DNA from: Mallotus nudiflorus
Taxonomy: Eukaryota; Streptophyta; Magnoliopsida; Malpighiales; Euphorbiaceae
DNA length: 64,000 bases
Assembly: GCA_947683625.1 (NCBI GenBank)
Contig: CANTUR010000933.1
Coordinates: forward strand, 496,001 to 560,000
Direction: 5' to 3'
The notes under the pieces are model-generated. The model was not told the origin of the DNA, made no database searches, and saw only the letters and a list, made by a program, of their open reading frames with translations. Within the stretch, counting starts at the first letter, position 1. Each line of letters begins with the position of its first letter. This document shows positions 1 to 10,799 of this stretch, piece by piece. The position numbers were made by a program, and so were the translations under genes.

Positions 1-740
1 TTTCTATCTAAGCAAGATAGTTTTAGTTCCTGTCTAACCCCAAAGAACTGACAGTAAAAACGATTTTCATTTGAGACTCTCTCCTGCAAACCTCATTGCC
101 ATTTCAAGCTGCCATCAGTACTGAACTAGACCAATTTGTACTTGTGGGTTTGATATTGCTGAGAAGTGTTTTTCAGATCTAATGCATGCAATTCCTTATA
201 CTGTTTGAAGTTTTTATGTGAGGACCAAAACTTTGGCATTTGGCAGAACCCATTTCGAAAATTGTAATAAAAATTGTACATTATGGACCTGGCTTTTGCA
301 GTGAGGCTAGAGTGATTTGACTTGGGGGAATTGTTCAATCAACATAGTCAATTGAGATCAGGGAGAACCTTTTAAGGTTTCACTATTGGTCACATTTTTC
401 ATCACTAAAGGAATGGATGCTTAGGTTTAACAAGAGGTCAGCCGGTGCAATGGAAAGAAATTAATGTTGAAAATCAGCAATGCAAACTCATCAGCAATTT
501 TTCAGCCTTTTGCATGTATGTGATGTTATTAATAGACATATGAGTGTACTACAGTTTCTTTAGCTTACCTTAGATGTATCATGTACTCTTTGGTTTTGAC
601 ATCTGAATGTGCTTTATTTGGATCTTATGGCTCCCTTACCAGAGAACAATGCTGAAGTGATTCTTCATTTATTCATTTATTTGTTCATGTTTGAATTTTT
701 GAAATTACAACCTCACTTACTTGTACCTGATCAAATAAAG
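1..740. other. Probable intron of the TBL gene, no coding signal
   Basis: No exon of the TBL family is recognisable here, and the first supported exon opens at 741. The TBL N-terminal half (signal anchor, TBL domain with its Cys residues, GDS motif) is missing, so earlier exons probably lie to the left of the window. Short open frames in this stretch show no family features. Confidence 0.5.
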
Positions 741-2094
741 GTGGCAGCCAAAACAGTCTGCACTTGCGAATGGAAAAAGAACATGCCGTGTAGATGTGGA
801 CATACCTGCAGATGATTGGGCCAACATCATTGACTTTTATGATGTTCTCATATTTAATACAGGCCATTGGTAATTTTCCTTCTGTTGTGCAAATATAAAG
901 AGATACTAGTATAGAACTTGAAAAAAAATATTCATTCTTACAGTAATAAGCAAAACAAATTACACTGATGGTTTATACTCAAATAGTTAACTACTAACTG
1001 TGTTTCACCATATTTAACCGTTTAGTTTTTGGTTTTACCTAAGATACTCAAATTTTGATTCCAGGCAATGAAAATCAGCCCTTAACATTTTTTACTATCA
1101 AACCTATCTGAATGGACTTGATTAATTTCATTTTGCTTTACTTTGTTTTGGCAGTTTGGCACCTAACTGTTAGTTCTGCTGTTATGCTTGTACTTGCATC
1201 GACATTTCAGGTTCCATCTTTAACTTGTACTATTTTGTCTCAAATAGGTGGGGTTATGACAAATTCCCTAAAGAGACTCCTCTGGTTTTTTATCGTGCTG
1301 GCCAACCACTACTTCCTCCTCTTGAGTTGCATGATGGACTTAAAGTTGTTCTTGAGAATATGGTTTCATACATACAAAAAGAAATTCCTAGCAAGACAGT
1401 CAAGTTTTGGCGGCTGCAATCACCACGGCACTTTTATGGTGGTGACTGGAATCAAAATGGAAGTTGCTTGTTCAATGAGCCCCTCAAGGAAAATGAGGTA
1501 TACTTGAGTTGAAGGAATTGTACAATTTATGCTCTCTTACCATTCGTTGCTCATAATAACAACCAGTTTTGCATTGTATTCCATGTAAAAACCTAAGCGT
1601 TGGACTTTTAGATTTATTTCAGATATGTTTACAGTTTATAATGTCCTGAAATATCAGACCAAAGGTTCAATTTTTTTTTTTTTTAGAGGATGTTATATGA
1701 AGTAAAGTTGGACCTTTGACACCATGGCCATTAATAATATGCAGTTTGTTTTTTTTTTTTAATTTATTTTTTACTTCTCCATCTGACAAATTGTATACTG
1801 ATACCTGGACAGCTTGACTTGTGGTTTGATCCAATCAACAATGGAGTAAATAAAGAAGCAAGACAACTTAATTATGCCATTCAAGAGGCATTGCAAGGCA
1901 CAGATATCCATCTGCTGGATCTAACTCACTTGAGTGAATTTAGAGCAGATGCTCACCCAGCAATCTGGTTAGGAAAGAAGGATGCTGTGGAAATATGGGG
2001 CCAGGATTGCATGCATTGGTGCCTGCCTGGTGTTCCTGATACTTGGGTTGATATCTTGTCAGAGCTTATCCGTACTAGTGTGGAGACGAGGTGA
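741..2094 (+). CDS. TBL: Trichome birefringence-like O-acetyltransferase, C-terminal exons (partial)
   Basis: PMR5/DUF231 family enzyme of the Golgi that O-acetylates wall polysaccharides using a Ser-His-Asp triad. Exons seen: 741-869, 1248-1497, 1813-2094 (stop TGA), all with GT-AG borders. Exon 741-869 encodes YDVLIFNTGHW. The next continues WGYDKFPKETPLVFY and carries FWRLQSPRHFYGGDW. The last has LDLWFDP and the catalytic-type motif DCMHWCLPG, which supplies the D-x-x-H of the family. From recalled family sequences these phrases fit the TBL12/TBL13 subgroup best. The GDS nucleophile half is not in the window, so the gene is 5' truncated by the window edge. The 741 acceptor is less certain than the other borders. 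No frame breaks were found. Confidence 0.88.
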
Positions 2095-2925
2095 TGAAAA
2101 GAGAATAGAACATTACCAAGTTGTATCAGGATTTCGTTTTGCAAATACCAGTACATCAAACAGTGTTATGCTGTCCATGGATCAAGTTCTGTAATCAGGT
2201 TATCAGAATGCTGGCCAGTGACTTGTTGCTGCTGACTGTTCTTGGAGCCGGCTATTAAAGTACATTCAGATGGGAAAGGCTTCCTGCTATATATATCTTT
2301 TCGCATTAATGCTGCAAAGGGAAATTTGTTTAATCCCTATGGCAAGCAGACAATAGAAAGAATATATATATATTCTAAGGAAAAAATAGGAAATTCTTTT
2401 GGAAGGTGAAATCGGTGTCTAGAAGACTTCATTACTACATTTCCTGCCACTTGATCCAGCAGATTAGAAATTGTGAAAAGGTGTCATGTGTCTGTAAACA
2501 ATTCTTTTTTTTTTTTTTTTTAACAATGTAAACAATTCTTTATGGACCTTATTCTTTACTTAAATTGCAACTAACTCACCCTGCAGCAAACTCTTTTCTT
2601 TCTTTCAATCAATGTCAACATAATGAAGAAGGGACCAACTACCATATCCAATTTAGCAAATTTCATTGCTTATTGAAATCATCTTATGACTTTGTCAATC
2701 AAGGAGGTTCACTGTCATGTTTTTATGTATTTTTCAAGGATCTTTCTGTTGCCTTTTGGCAAAAGTTAATGGAGCTGAACTCTAGAAAATCCTGAACTCA
2801 ATTCTTGACCCAACAACCTGAAAATGACAATTTGTTCTGAACCATTGTTGACTGGACATAATGACCGGATGTTGGACATGGATGTCTCAATCTCATGGGT
2901 GGTGGGCACAGGAATTCAGTTGACG
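2095..2925. other. TBL 3' untranslated region and intergenic spacer
   Basis: Follows the TBL stop. It contains a T run around 2503-2521 and no convincing gene. Open frames at 2565-2795 (+) and 2798-3085 (-) have no recognisable motif and are taken as chance. Confidence 0.5.
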
Positions 2926-2970
2926 CACGTGTGATTGGTTTTGTCTCAGTGATAGCTACCATCCCACGTG
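2926..2970. promoter_or_regulatory. Pair of CACGTG G-boxes upstream of the CBP1-like gene
   Basis: CACGTG occurs at 2926-2931 and again at 2965-2970, with ATTGG (inverted CCAAT) at 2934-2938 between them. They lie 150-195 bp before the ATG at 3120. G-boxes bind bZIP and bHLH/PIF factors and are common in light-regulated plastid-protein genes. Function here is inferred from sequence and spacing only. Confidence 0.5.
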
Positions 2971-3119
2971 CCAATATGCCATTTTCGTTAATAACTTCAA
3001 TTATCATGGCAAAAATCAGTACAAAATGACTCTCTTTCACGATATATTCGTTCACAGCGAAATTATTCCTTTTCAATCTCTGCAAAAATCCCAGCCGAGT
3101 AACGAACCAAAATCATCAA

Positions 3120-3614
3120 ATGGCCTTAAGAATCCAACTTTTATCTCCAAATAGCATCTCTCAACCGCGAAAGTTCCAATCTTTTCCCTTCCCAACTTCA
3201 ACCCATTTCAGTAAAATACTCAAAACCCAAATTCAATGCCACAACAGACTTAGCGATGCTGATCTTGCATTAGATTTAGCCACAGAGGTGGCAAAGATAA
3301 AGACCCAGTTAGTGCAAAAAGAAGAAGCCCTGAAGAAGAGCAAAGAATTACTGTTCACAGAGCTATGCCACTATTTGAATATGGAGAAAGAGGATGTTAA
3401 AAGGAAATGGAGCAGATTGGATCAAGAGGAGAAATGGGTTTTGATAAGAGGATTTGTTGATGATTGGGGTGTCAATTTTCATCCTTTGTCTGCTAGGTCT
3501 GTTAGAGAAATGATTGAAGAGTATTTGAATGAAGAGAAGCCATCTTCAAATTCTTCTGCTTTTGAGTTGTTTCCTGGGTTGAAGAGAATGATGGGATTTT
3601 CTGAAAATGAATGA
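3120..3614 (+). CDS. Small plastid-type protein, CCG-binding protein 1 (MEE14)-like
   Basis: Intronless 164-residue protein. Residues 1 to about 40 are rich in Ser/Pro/Thr/Phe with few acids, like a chloroplast transit peptide. Residues about 45-85 form a charged helix (DLATEVAKIKTQLVQKEEAL). The conserved-looking core follows: LLFTELCHYLNMEKEDVKRK, EEKWVLIRGFVDDWG and FHPLSARSVREMIEEYL. From memory this core matches plant CCG-binding protein 1/MEE14, a protein linked to central-cell function in Arabidopsis; I cannot verify this by search. The first ATG after two G-boxes was chosen. The gene converges on RMD5, with about 440 bp between the two stops. Confidence 0.7.
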   Translation: MALRIQLLSPNSISQPRKFQSFPFPTSTHFSKILKTQIQCHNRLSDADLALDLATEVAKIKTQLVQKEEALKKSKELLFTELCHYLNMEKEDVKRKWSRLDQEEKWVLIRGFVDDWGVNFHPLSARSVREMIEEYLNEEKPSSNSSAFELFPGLKRMMGFSENE

Positions 3615-4056
3615 ACTTTATTTCTTTATTAAAAATGATGGTGATATAGGTCCTCAATGTAATAATTAAATATTTGGGTTAATAGTTAGTATGTGATTTT
3701 AATCACTTCTCGTCTAAGCCAATTTTGCAATTTCTCTTGTTTTCTATCTTCTCATTGGTTTGCATAATTTTTTCATTCAATTGAACTGAAAGCAACCAAT
3801 ATCAGCAGAAAAGCCAGCTAGAGATATGCAACTTATGTCTTAATTGAACCTTTCTAAGCCATAAATGGCTTGAGTGGTTCATTGCAGTTGCTTCCATGTC
3901 ATGTATAAGCAAGGCTATTTTCTGGTATTAATGCAAAAATCAAGGGACATTCAAAAAGAATGTTTATAGACTATATACAGCATTCCACATGAATAACTAA
4001 ATCTATATAATCACCGTGCCCACCTGCTAATCCGCCTAGACAAAACCTATAAACAA

Positions 4057-5214
4057 TCAGAAGTATAGCTGCCTGCATTGAGCGACTGATGCCACAGCAG
4101 GACAGTAAGGACACTTGAATGTCCGGGAGCTGCCTTTCGACATCTTGGCAATTGATTGCTTACAAAGAACATGAAAACAAGGCATCAGCATTGGTGGATT
4201 TTCATCGCTTCCTTGCTCCCTGCTCACCGGACATACAAAAATGGAATGAAACTGAAATTCTTTCCCTAATTCCACTGGTACAGGTAGCTGCTTCATTGCC
4301 TGCCACTCCTGCTTCTTTATAGCCATCACTTCTGCCAGCTTCAAAAGAGTTGGCAACCCATCAATCCCAGCTGCAATTGCCAAGGTGAATGGGTTCCCAT
4401 AGGACTGTCCTAACAGATTGCAGAAATCATGGTTCAGTTCCTCAGCCAGCTTCTCCCAATTTGTTGGAGACAACAGCTCTGAATAAGGATAGTTTTCAAG
4501 CTTGCCTGTCCAACAAACAGAAACAAATACCCTTTGAAGTTCTTTCATATGAAGCGGAGCAAAAGGAGAAAGATATGTTCTGGCATAGTTAAGGGCATCA
4601 GTAAGATGTCCTCCCTTTAAAATTTCCAAAAACTGCAGACGATGAATTTTCAGCTCCAGATTTGAATTAATCTTCCTGAGCTTTTCACAGTTAGCGGAAA
4701 CCCATTTAAGAGCAGGGTCAAGGCTTTTAACCCTAATAGCATCTAGTATTTGATGTAATTCCAAGAATTGAGATCTTAAAACTGTTTCCTCTGGTTCTCC
4801 GGCCTCGTTTATTAGGCAATCTCCAAGATCAAAATGGCCTTGCCGGTAAAAGTGGCTCGCTATTATTTGATTCACTATATGGAAGTCAAAGTCAACATTT
4901 ATGTATGTTCTAGATATGTCAGGATTGAAAGACTTTTCAAGGAGTTTTATGCACTTGCTAAGGTCAACATTCAGTTCCTTTTGTGACCCTTCAAGTTGGT
5001 TTACTGGGCCCATTGCGTTCAGCTTATTCTTCAGCTCTATGAGGATGGATTTCTGATCAACAGGAGACATGGGGTCTCCAATTGACTTGATTTTTGACAA
5101 TGCTTGTTCGATCTCATGACTGACCTGATCTATTACTTCTTGGGATTCAGATGATGACAGCTTTTGCTTCTTAGCAATGCGCTCAAATGCATCTTTTACA
5201 GTACTCAGCTCCAT
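4057..5214 (-). CDS. RMD5: RMD5 homologue, RING-type subunit of the GID/CTLH E3 ubiquitin ligase
   Basis: 385 residues in one coding exon, the usual family length. The protein pairs with MAEA/Fyv10 as the E2-binding RING module of the CTLH complex. Order seen: N-terminal helical region 1-105, LisH-like segment about 111-143 (IVNQIIASHFYRQGHFDLGD), CTLH helices about 150-207, CRA region to about 300, then a degenerate RING at 328-371 (CPV, MPCFHVLC, FKCPYC). The start is the ATG at 5214. The frame stays open a little further upstream, but a consensus acceptor (TTTTTCAG) lies two bases before this ATG, so the upstream part is intron. Non-coding leader exons lie at 6174-6216 and near 6841-7000. 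Confidence 0.93.
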   Translation of the reverse strand: MELSTVKDAFERIAKKQKLSSSESQEVIDQVSHEIEQALSKIKSIGDPMSPVDQKSILIELKNKLNAMGPVNQLEGSQKELNVDLSKCIKLLEKSFNPDISRTYINVDFDFHIVNQIIASHFYRQGHFDLGDCLINEAGEPEETVLRSQFLELHQILDAIRVKSLDPALKWVSANCEKLRKINSNLELKIHRLQFLEILKGGHLTDALNYARTYLSPFAPLHMKELQRVFVSVCWTGKLENYPYSELLSPTNWEKLAEELNHDFCNLLGQSYGNPFTLAIAAGIDGLPTLLKLAEVMAIKKQEWQAMKQLPVPVELGKEFQFHSIFVCPVSREQGSDENPPMLMPCFHVLCKQSIAKMSKGSSRTFKCPYCPAVASVAQCRQLYF

Positions 5215-6840
5215 TCCTGAAAAAGAAAAATAGAAGGTAACCAAGTATACATGAGCAGAGAATAAGTAATTCTTAAATGACACTTTGCCAATTAATAACA
5301 TGAAACTACAACTGAAATTATCATTAAATTATTAAGAACCGTGTTGACAGAACGAATAACAAAAATAATGCAAATGACAACAGTAAATAGACATCAAAGC
5401 CACAGTTTATTTTCAATGTTTATAAAGAGAAAACTCAATGCCCCAGTCAATAATGCAGAAATGTCGCATTTTTTAGGCTTAGGAAAATAAAGCTCTGAGA
5501 AATGTGAAACAAGTTAGGCTGATATTTAGCTACATCAACGTGGGAATTGAAATCACCTCAAACTTCTGATAAAATTTTCAAGCTCCTGTCTAGATATCTA
5601 AATATGGATAAATAAAGTACCACAAAAATACTTATAAGAACAACGTAGAGCAATTTGATAGTGAAGATAGTAGAAAGTTTTGAAGGTTAATACAAGCAAT
5701 AATGTGTTCAAGTTTGACCAAAACCGTCTAGAATCTCATTCATTAATCCTCCAAATACAATATTTTTCAAGTGTTATAGCCAATCCTTCAAAACTATCTG
5801 TGCCACCAATACAGGCTCATCAATTTGATTCTCAACCATATAAAATAACATAAACGAGGTAAGAGGAGTCATCATATTTACATGTGCAGTTAATCATTTT
5901 TACTCTTCATTGTACTCTAAATTATTTCCATCTAATAAAAAAAATTAGACATGGACAATACGTTTCAGATCATTGAAAAATCTTTAAAATTTTGGAAACT
6001 AAGTGAGTCCAACTCCTGGACATGAGTCCTCATATATAATACTCATACCAAGTCTGCTCAACACCTTTTTCGTTCGTAACAGACATCTTTTTATATCAAA
6101 ATAACATAAACGATCACAGCAACATGAATATATACTCAGAATCTAACCTCAGTTAATAGAGTTGAGAAGATACCTCTCTTGACCGAAGAATCACAATTCA
6201 CACCGGAAGCTACTTTCTGCAAGGAAGGTAACCACTATATCACTACAAAAATAAGCACAACAGGCTAAAGTCACATTATTTACAGATAAACAAATCCAAA
6301 ATTACTTAGTTTAACCAGTCACCAAATCCATCCAGACGTAGACAAACAAATAAAACCCCTACAATAACCCTCTAAAAAATCCCCATAAGAATGAACTCAC
6401 AGAAACACAAAGCCATTCATTATATGTAAACTCAATGTGGCGAGTATCACCTGCTCATAACCAATGAACAAACTTGAAACTTAAGACCCAACAAACACAT
6501 GTAACAGTCATAATTAAATCATAACAACTAGGGGAAAATAAAACAACCCAATTGCAAAGCAGAGAGTACGCAATTCACTATAACAAATTGAGCAAAATAT
6601 AACGAATGAATCATGAATTTTTTTTCCTTTAATTTCTTGAATTTTCTCAGCAACCAAACAAACAAAAACACACAGCACCCAGAAACAAACACGATCAAAT
6701 ATGCAAAACGGTGAAAAAATAACAAAGAATTATACCAAAAAAAAAAAGACAACCATAATTCATTGGCTTTTAACTTCTGATCATGAAGTGGGAAAAAAAT
6801 CAAAATCAAGACAGAAAAAAAAAATGATTGAAGTACAATA
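5215..6840 (-). other. RMD5 5' leader introns with a 43-bp non-coding exon (6174-6216)
   Basis: Read on the minus strand, TTGCAG precedes 6216 and GTATCTTC follows 6174, giving a 43-base internal leader exon. A further donor (GTATTG, just below 6841) ends the first leader exon, and the acceptor before the ATG sits at 5217-5218. The leader is thus split by introns of about 1.0 kb and 0.6 kb. No other gene is seen here. Confidence 0.6.
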
Positions 6841-7044
6841 CCTTAAATTAAATAATCAGAATTGAGATTTGACGTAGAAAGAAATTGAAGGGGAGATTTT
6901 TTTTTTTTTTTCTTTGTTTTTTCTTTTTATGGCTGTAAAGAGAGATTGAATTGAATTAGAGGAGCAGTGAGAAGTGCGGAGTGAAGAGCAAGAAAATAAG
7001 AGTCATGAAGCGTACGAATCGAGAAATCTTGGTTGGGGCTCACC

Positions 7045-7054
7045 CACACGTGTG
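7045..7054. promoter_or_regulatory. Palindromic G-box CACACGTGTG in the RMD5 promoter
   Basis: A perfect 10-bp palindrome with the CACGTG core lies immediately upstream of the inferred RMD5 first exon. A role in bZIP/bHLH binding is inferred only. Confidence 0.5.
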
Positions 7055-7502
7055 ACCTTTTTTTGTATGTATATTTTTTTTTTTTCAATTCTTGTTTTTA
7101 TTATTATCAATATTTTTTTTAACTCACCTTGGATGGTGAAAGATTAAATCATAAATTTTTTAATATGATTTTTAAGAATTTGTTTGACATTATTGTAAAA
7201 AAATTTAATTTGAAAAAATTTATATTTTGATTTTAAGTAAACTGAACTTTTAAATTTCCTTATAATATTATAAAAAAATTTATCACAATTCTACCTTACA
7301 TTTATCTTCTTGTGTTATCTATAATATATTTAGTCATAAATTCACACTTTAAATAAATTATAAATAATATATTTTAAAAATAAATAATTAAATAAGCTTA
7401 ATAAGTTAAAAATTATAAATTAATTCAATAATGTTTAAAAGTGAGAATTTAAAATTTTATCATAATAATTTTATTAAGAGTTCATATATACTTTTAACAT
7501 TA

Positions 7503-7565
<63 letters not shown>

Positions 7566-8635
7566 GAAAATGGTTTAAAAATTACATATTTTTAACTTTT
7601 TGTTGTAAATAAAATAAAAGTGTTTTTAGTTGAATAAAAGAGAGATATTTTAGGTGAAATAGAAAACATAATTTTTATGAAATAGGAGAATGATGTTTTA
7701 TATAATAATAATATTAATTGAACCAAATATAGAAAATGGTTTAACATTTATAGACTTTTAACTTTTTACATTACATAGAAAAAAAAATGTTTTTAATTGA
7801 ATAAAAAAGAGATGTTTCAAATGTGATAAAATTAGAATATTTAGATAGAATAGAAAATATCATGTTAAAATAAAGAATTTTTATAAATTTCTTAAGAAAA
7901 AATAGAAAATTCAATATTTTAAACTTCAAACTGAATACTAAAATGCATTAAAAAAAATGAATATTAAAATATAAAAATGAATAATTGTTGGAGCCCAATA
8001 TATAAAGAGAGAGGATTTTAATTCTAACTTGTCAATCTTCAATTTTAAAGATTTAATTAATAATATTTTTAATTGAAAACGGATCAAACCTTGCCCAAAA
8101 TTATTCTTATATTAAGAGAAAAATAAAATATATAAAGAACATGAAACAATAGTTAATGAGATTTCATGGTCTACAGATTAATGCAATTTAAGTTTTTTTG
8201 TTGTAAATAGAGTCAGATGCAGTTAACCATATAACTAATGAATACAAGAACCATTTTTATTCAGATTAAAGTAAAAGATAATTAGCATACATGGAAAATT
8301 CAGGATTATATGACAAAAACAATTGCATGAATCACATCTATCAATGGCTGGTAAGGTGTTTTGAATACAAAATTGAAGCACCCGTGATACTTTCTCAACT
8401 CATTTCTTCTATGATGCTAGCCGTATAAAATTACAGAACAATGAAAGTATAATGATTTCTGTTTCTGAAAAATGGAAACAGAATGGTCTCCAAAGAGCTT
8501 ACTTCTGTATGGTCTCCAAAGAGGCATCAGTATGTGTTGCGGCAAAGCAATAACACGGTCAGGCCTAAGGAAGGTCCTGTTTTAGTATCAATGTACTGGT
8601 GTAGTATCAAAAAATTAGTCTGAACTCCAAAGAGC
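7055..8635. other. AT-rich intergenic spacer between RMD5 and HEMA
   Basis: The 5' ends of both genes are to the right of their stops, so this holds the distal RMD5 promoter (left) and HEMA 3' untranslated sequence (right, about 8300-8635). It contains an AAT microsatellite. The short segments around 7560-7740 and 7740-7860 look alike (each with AGAAAATGGTTTAA), suggesting a decayed local duplication. No coding sequence is seen. Confidence 0.5.
7507..7565. repeat. (AAT)n microsatellite, about 20 units
   Basis: Uninterrupted AAT trinucleotide run read directly from the sequence. Confidence 0.95.
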
Positions 8636-10525
8636 TTACTTCTGGGTTCGTTCTATCTTTGTTCGAACTGTTTCCAAAATTATCTCCGTCTCAAGGTCAA
8701 ACATTCTGTTAACAGCGTGCATAATCTCAAGCATCTCTTCTGGTTTACGACAGTCATTTGCATCAAGTCTCAGGTGCTGCATTGGACCATGAAGGAACTT
8801 TTTCAGCATACCCATGCTAAGATCATATATAGCCTTTTTCTGTTTGTCTGAAATGTCACCCATCTTCGACATACACTTGTCAAGTTCAGAAGCTCTAATC
8901 CTTTCTAGATAAGAACGCAACTTCTTGATGGTTGGAACAGTCTCAAGAGAATCCTTCCAGGCTTCAAATTTATGCAGTTCCTCGGAAATAACTGTCTGCG
9001 CTTCCATTGCTTTCCTGAGCCTATCTTCCTTATTAGCTGCCACAACTTCCTTGAGATCATCAACATTGTAGACTTCTACAGCTTCAAGGTCTGAGACACA
9101 TGGTTCTACATTCCTTGGAACAGAAATATCAATGAAAAGCCGCCTACCAAGTTTGGGATCTGCAGGGAGGAGTCCCTGTACATGCTCTTTTGTGAACAAA
9201 GGAGCCTCTGATGCAGTGCAGGTGAAGATAATATCGGCTTCACTAGCACATGACATCATTTCTGATAGGGGTTTATAGATGATTTCAGTATCCTTAAGTT
9301 CCTCGTCCAAGGCAGCAACTCTTTGCTCAGTTCGATTAACAACCACCATTTTCGTGCACCCTTTTGCGGCCAAGTGTTTGATCACCAGTTTCCCCATCTT
9401 ACCAGCTCCAGCTACCAAAACCCTCACACCACCATAGGAAGACTCTGGAAGCTTCATTAGGCCTAGTTCTACAGCAGCCGAACTGACTGAAACAGACCCT
9501 GAAGAAATATTGGTCTCAGTTCTAACCCGCTTGCCAGCAATGATCGCATGTTCAAAGAGCCCATTGATTTTCCTGCCAAAGCCAGATACTCCTTGTCCAA
9601 GTTTTTTCACTTGTTTCACTTGGGCAAGGATCTGACCCTCTCCTAGAACAACAGAGTCAAGGCCAGAAGATACTTCAAATAAATGTCTTGTGGCATCTTC
9701 ATCATACAACATAAAACGATGCTGGCAAAGCTCCGAAACAGGAATCCCACTAATCTGAGAATAAAAAACGATCATTGTAAAACACCAACGCCTAATTATG
9801 AGAGTCAAACAAAGACAAAGAAAGTGGCAAAAAATGGAATGAGCAAGTACCTTAGACATCCATTCAGTCACTTCTTTCACGCCACGATGTTGAGATAAAG
9901 CCACAACATAGATTTCCATTCTGTTGCAAGTACTAAGAACAGCAGCTTCCTCAATATGGTTCAAATCACAGAGCTCCCTGATGGCTTGAGGCCACTGAGC
10001 TTCTGGAATGGCGAGTTTCTCCCGTATTTCAACAGGTGCAGTGTGCACATTAAGTCCAATGACAGCAATGCTGCTCTTTTCCTTTGTATATCCTGATGCA
10101 AAACATGAATATTTTCAATAATCAATACAACACAATGAAAATTAAACAAATAAACAGAACCATCTCCTTTTTGTTCAATCAAATGAAAGCATCAACATAT
10201 GCACACATGAATCAGTCTCAAACAATGATCATCACAGTGAAAATTAAATTAATTAAATTAAAAAAAATCTACACTTACTATCAATTCCAGATGCCTTAAG
10301 TTGCTCAAGAGCGATAAGATTAGGGTTTTTGGATTTAATTTTATCAACTGGATTCAAATTCTCGGAAGCAGCCTCACATCTCAAAGAATAATTCCTCCTT
10401 TTCTCCTTCTTCAACATTTGGGATCCATGCAAACAACAAAGAGGAGGAGGAGCAGAAACCGCCACAGATTGCAATTGCCTCGGCGCAACTGAGACGGCGA
10501 AATTTCCGGCTGTCGCCGCCGCCAT
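8636..10525 (-). CDS. HEMA: Glutamyl-tRNA reductase, chloroplastic
   Basis: Catalyses NADPH-dependent reduction of glutamyl-tRNA(Glu) to glutamate-1-semialdehyde, the first committed and light-regulated step of chlorophyll and haem synthesis in plastids. Exons: 10525-10279, 10092-9851, 9754-8636, joining in phase 1 and phase 0 to give 535 residues (plant enzymes are about 540). Residues 1 to about 50 look like a transit peptide. The catalytic Cys is in STCNRME (about C138). The substrate domain continues through HRFMLYDEDATRHLFEVSSG and GEGQILAQVK. The NADPH fold has VLVAGAGKMG at about 274-284. The C-terminal dimerisation helix includes DLSMGMLKKFLHGPMQHL. The start chosen is MAAATAGNFA; the frame is open to an upstream ATG at 10612, which would add a hydrophobic, un-transit-like extension. 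Confidence 0.95.
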
Positions 10526-10637
10526 TGCAGCAAAATATATGGATGAAAGAAAGAAGAGAATGGCAGCAGCAACTCCGGCGAAGCAATTCAAGAAAATCCC
10601 AAAGGAGCTCAAGCTCTGATCGATCGATTGAAAGAGT

Positions 10638-10640
10638 TAA

Positions 10641-10671
<31 letters not shown>
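10638..10671. repeat. (ATT)n microsatellite in the HEMA 5' flank
   Basis: A run of ATT units about 110-150 bp upstream of the chosen HEMA start, likely within or next to the 5' untranslated region. Confidence 0.9.
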
Positions 10672-10799
10672 TTGTGAAATTTTTGGGTTTTAATGTTGAA
10701 GAAATAAAAATAAAATAAAAATGCTTTGGAGATTTTGTAATGTATTTGGCCAACTAAACGTACGCGTTTCTCACACACGCCATATTTGACCAGGCCACG

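Noticed and set aside
1112..1507. Long frame overlapping TBL exon 3 in another phase
   Set aside because: The TBL phase matches a known family across the splice sites; the other phase is a shadow.
2565..3085. Frames on both strands between TBL and the CBP1-like gene
   Set aside because: The minus frame overlaps the G-box promoter region and neither has domain features.
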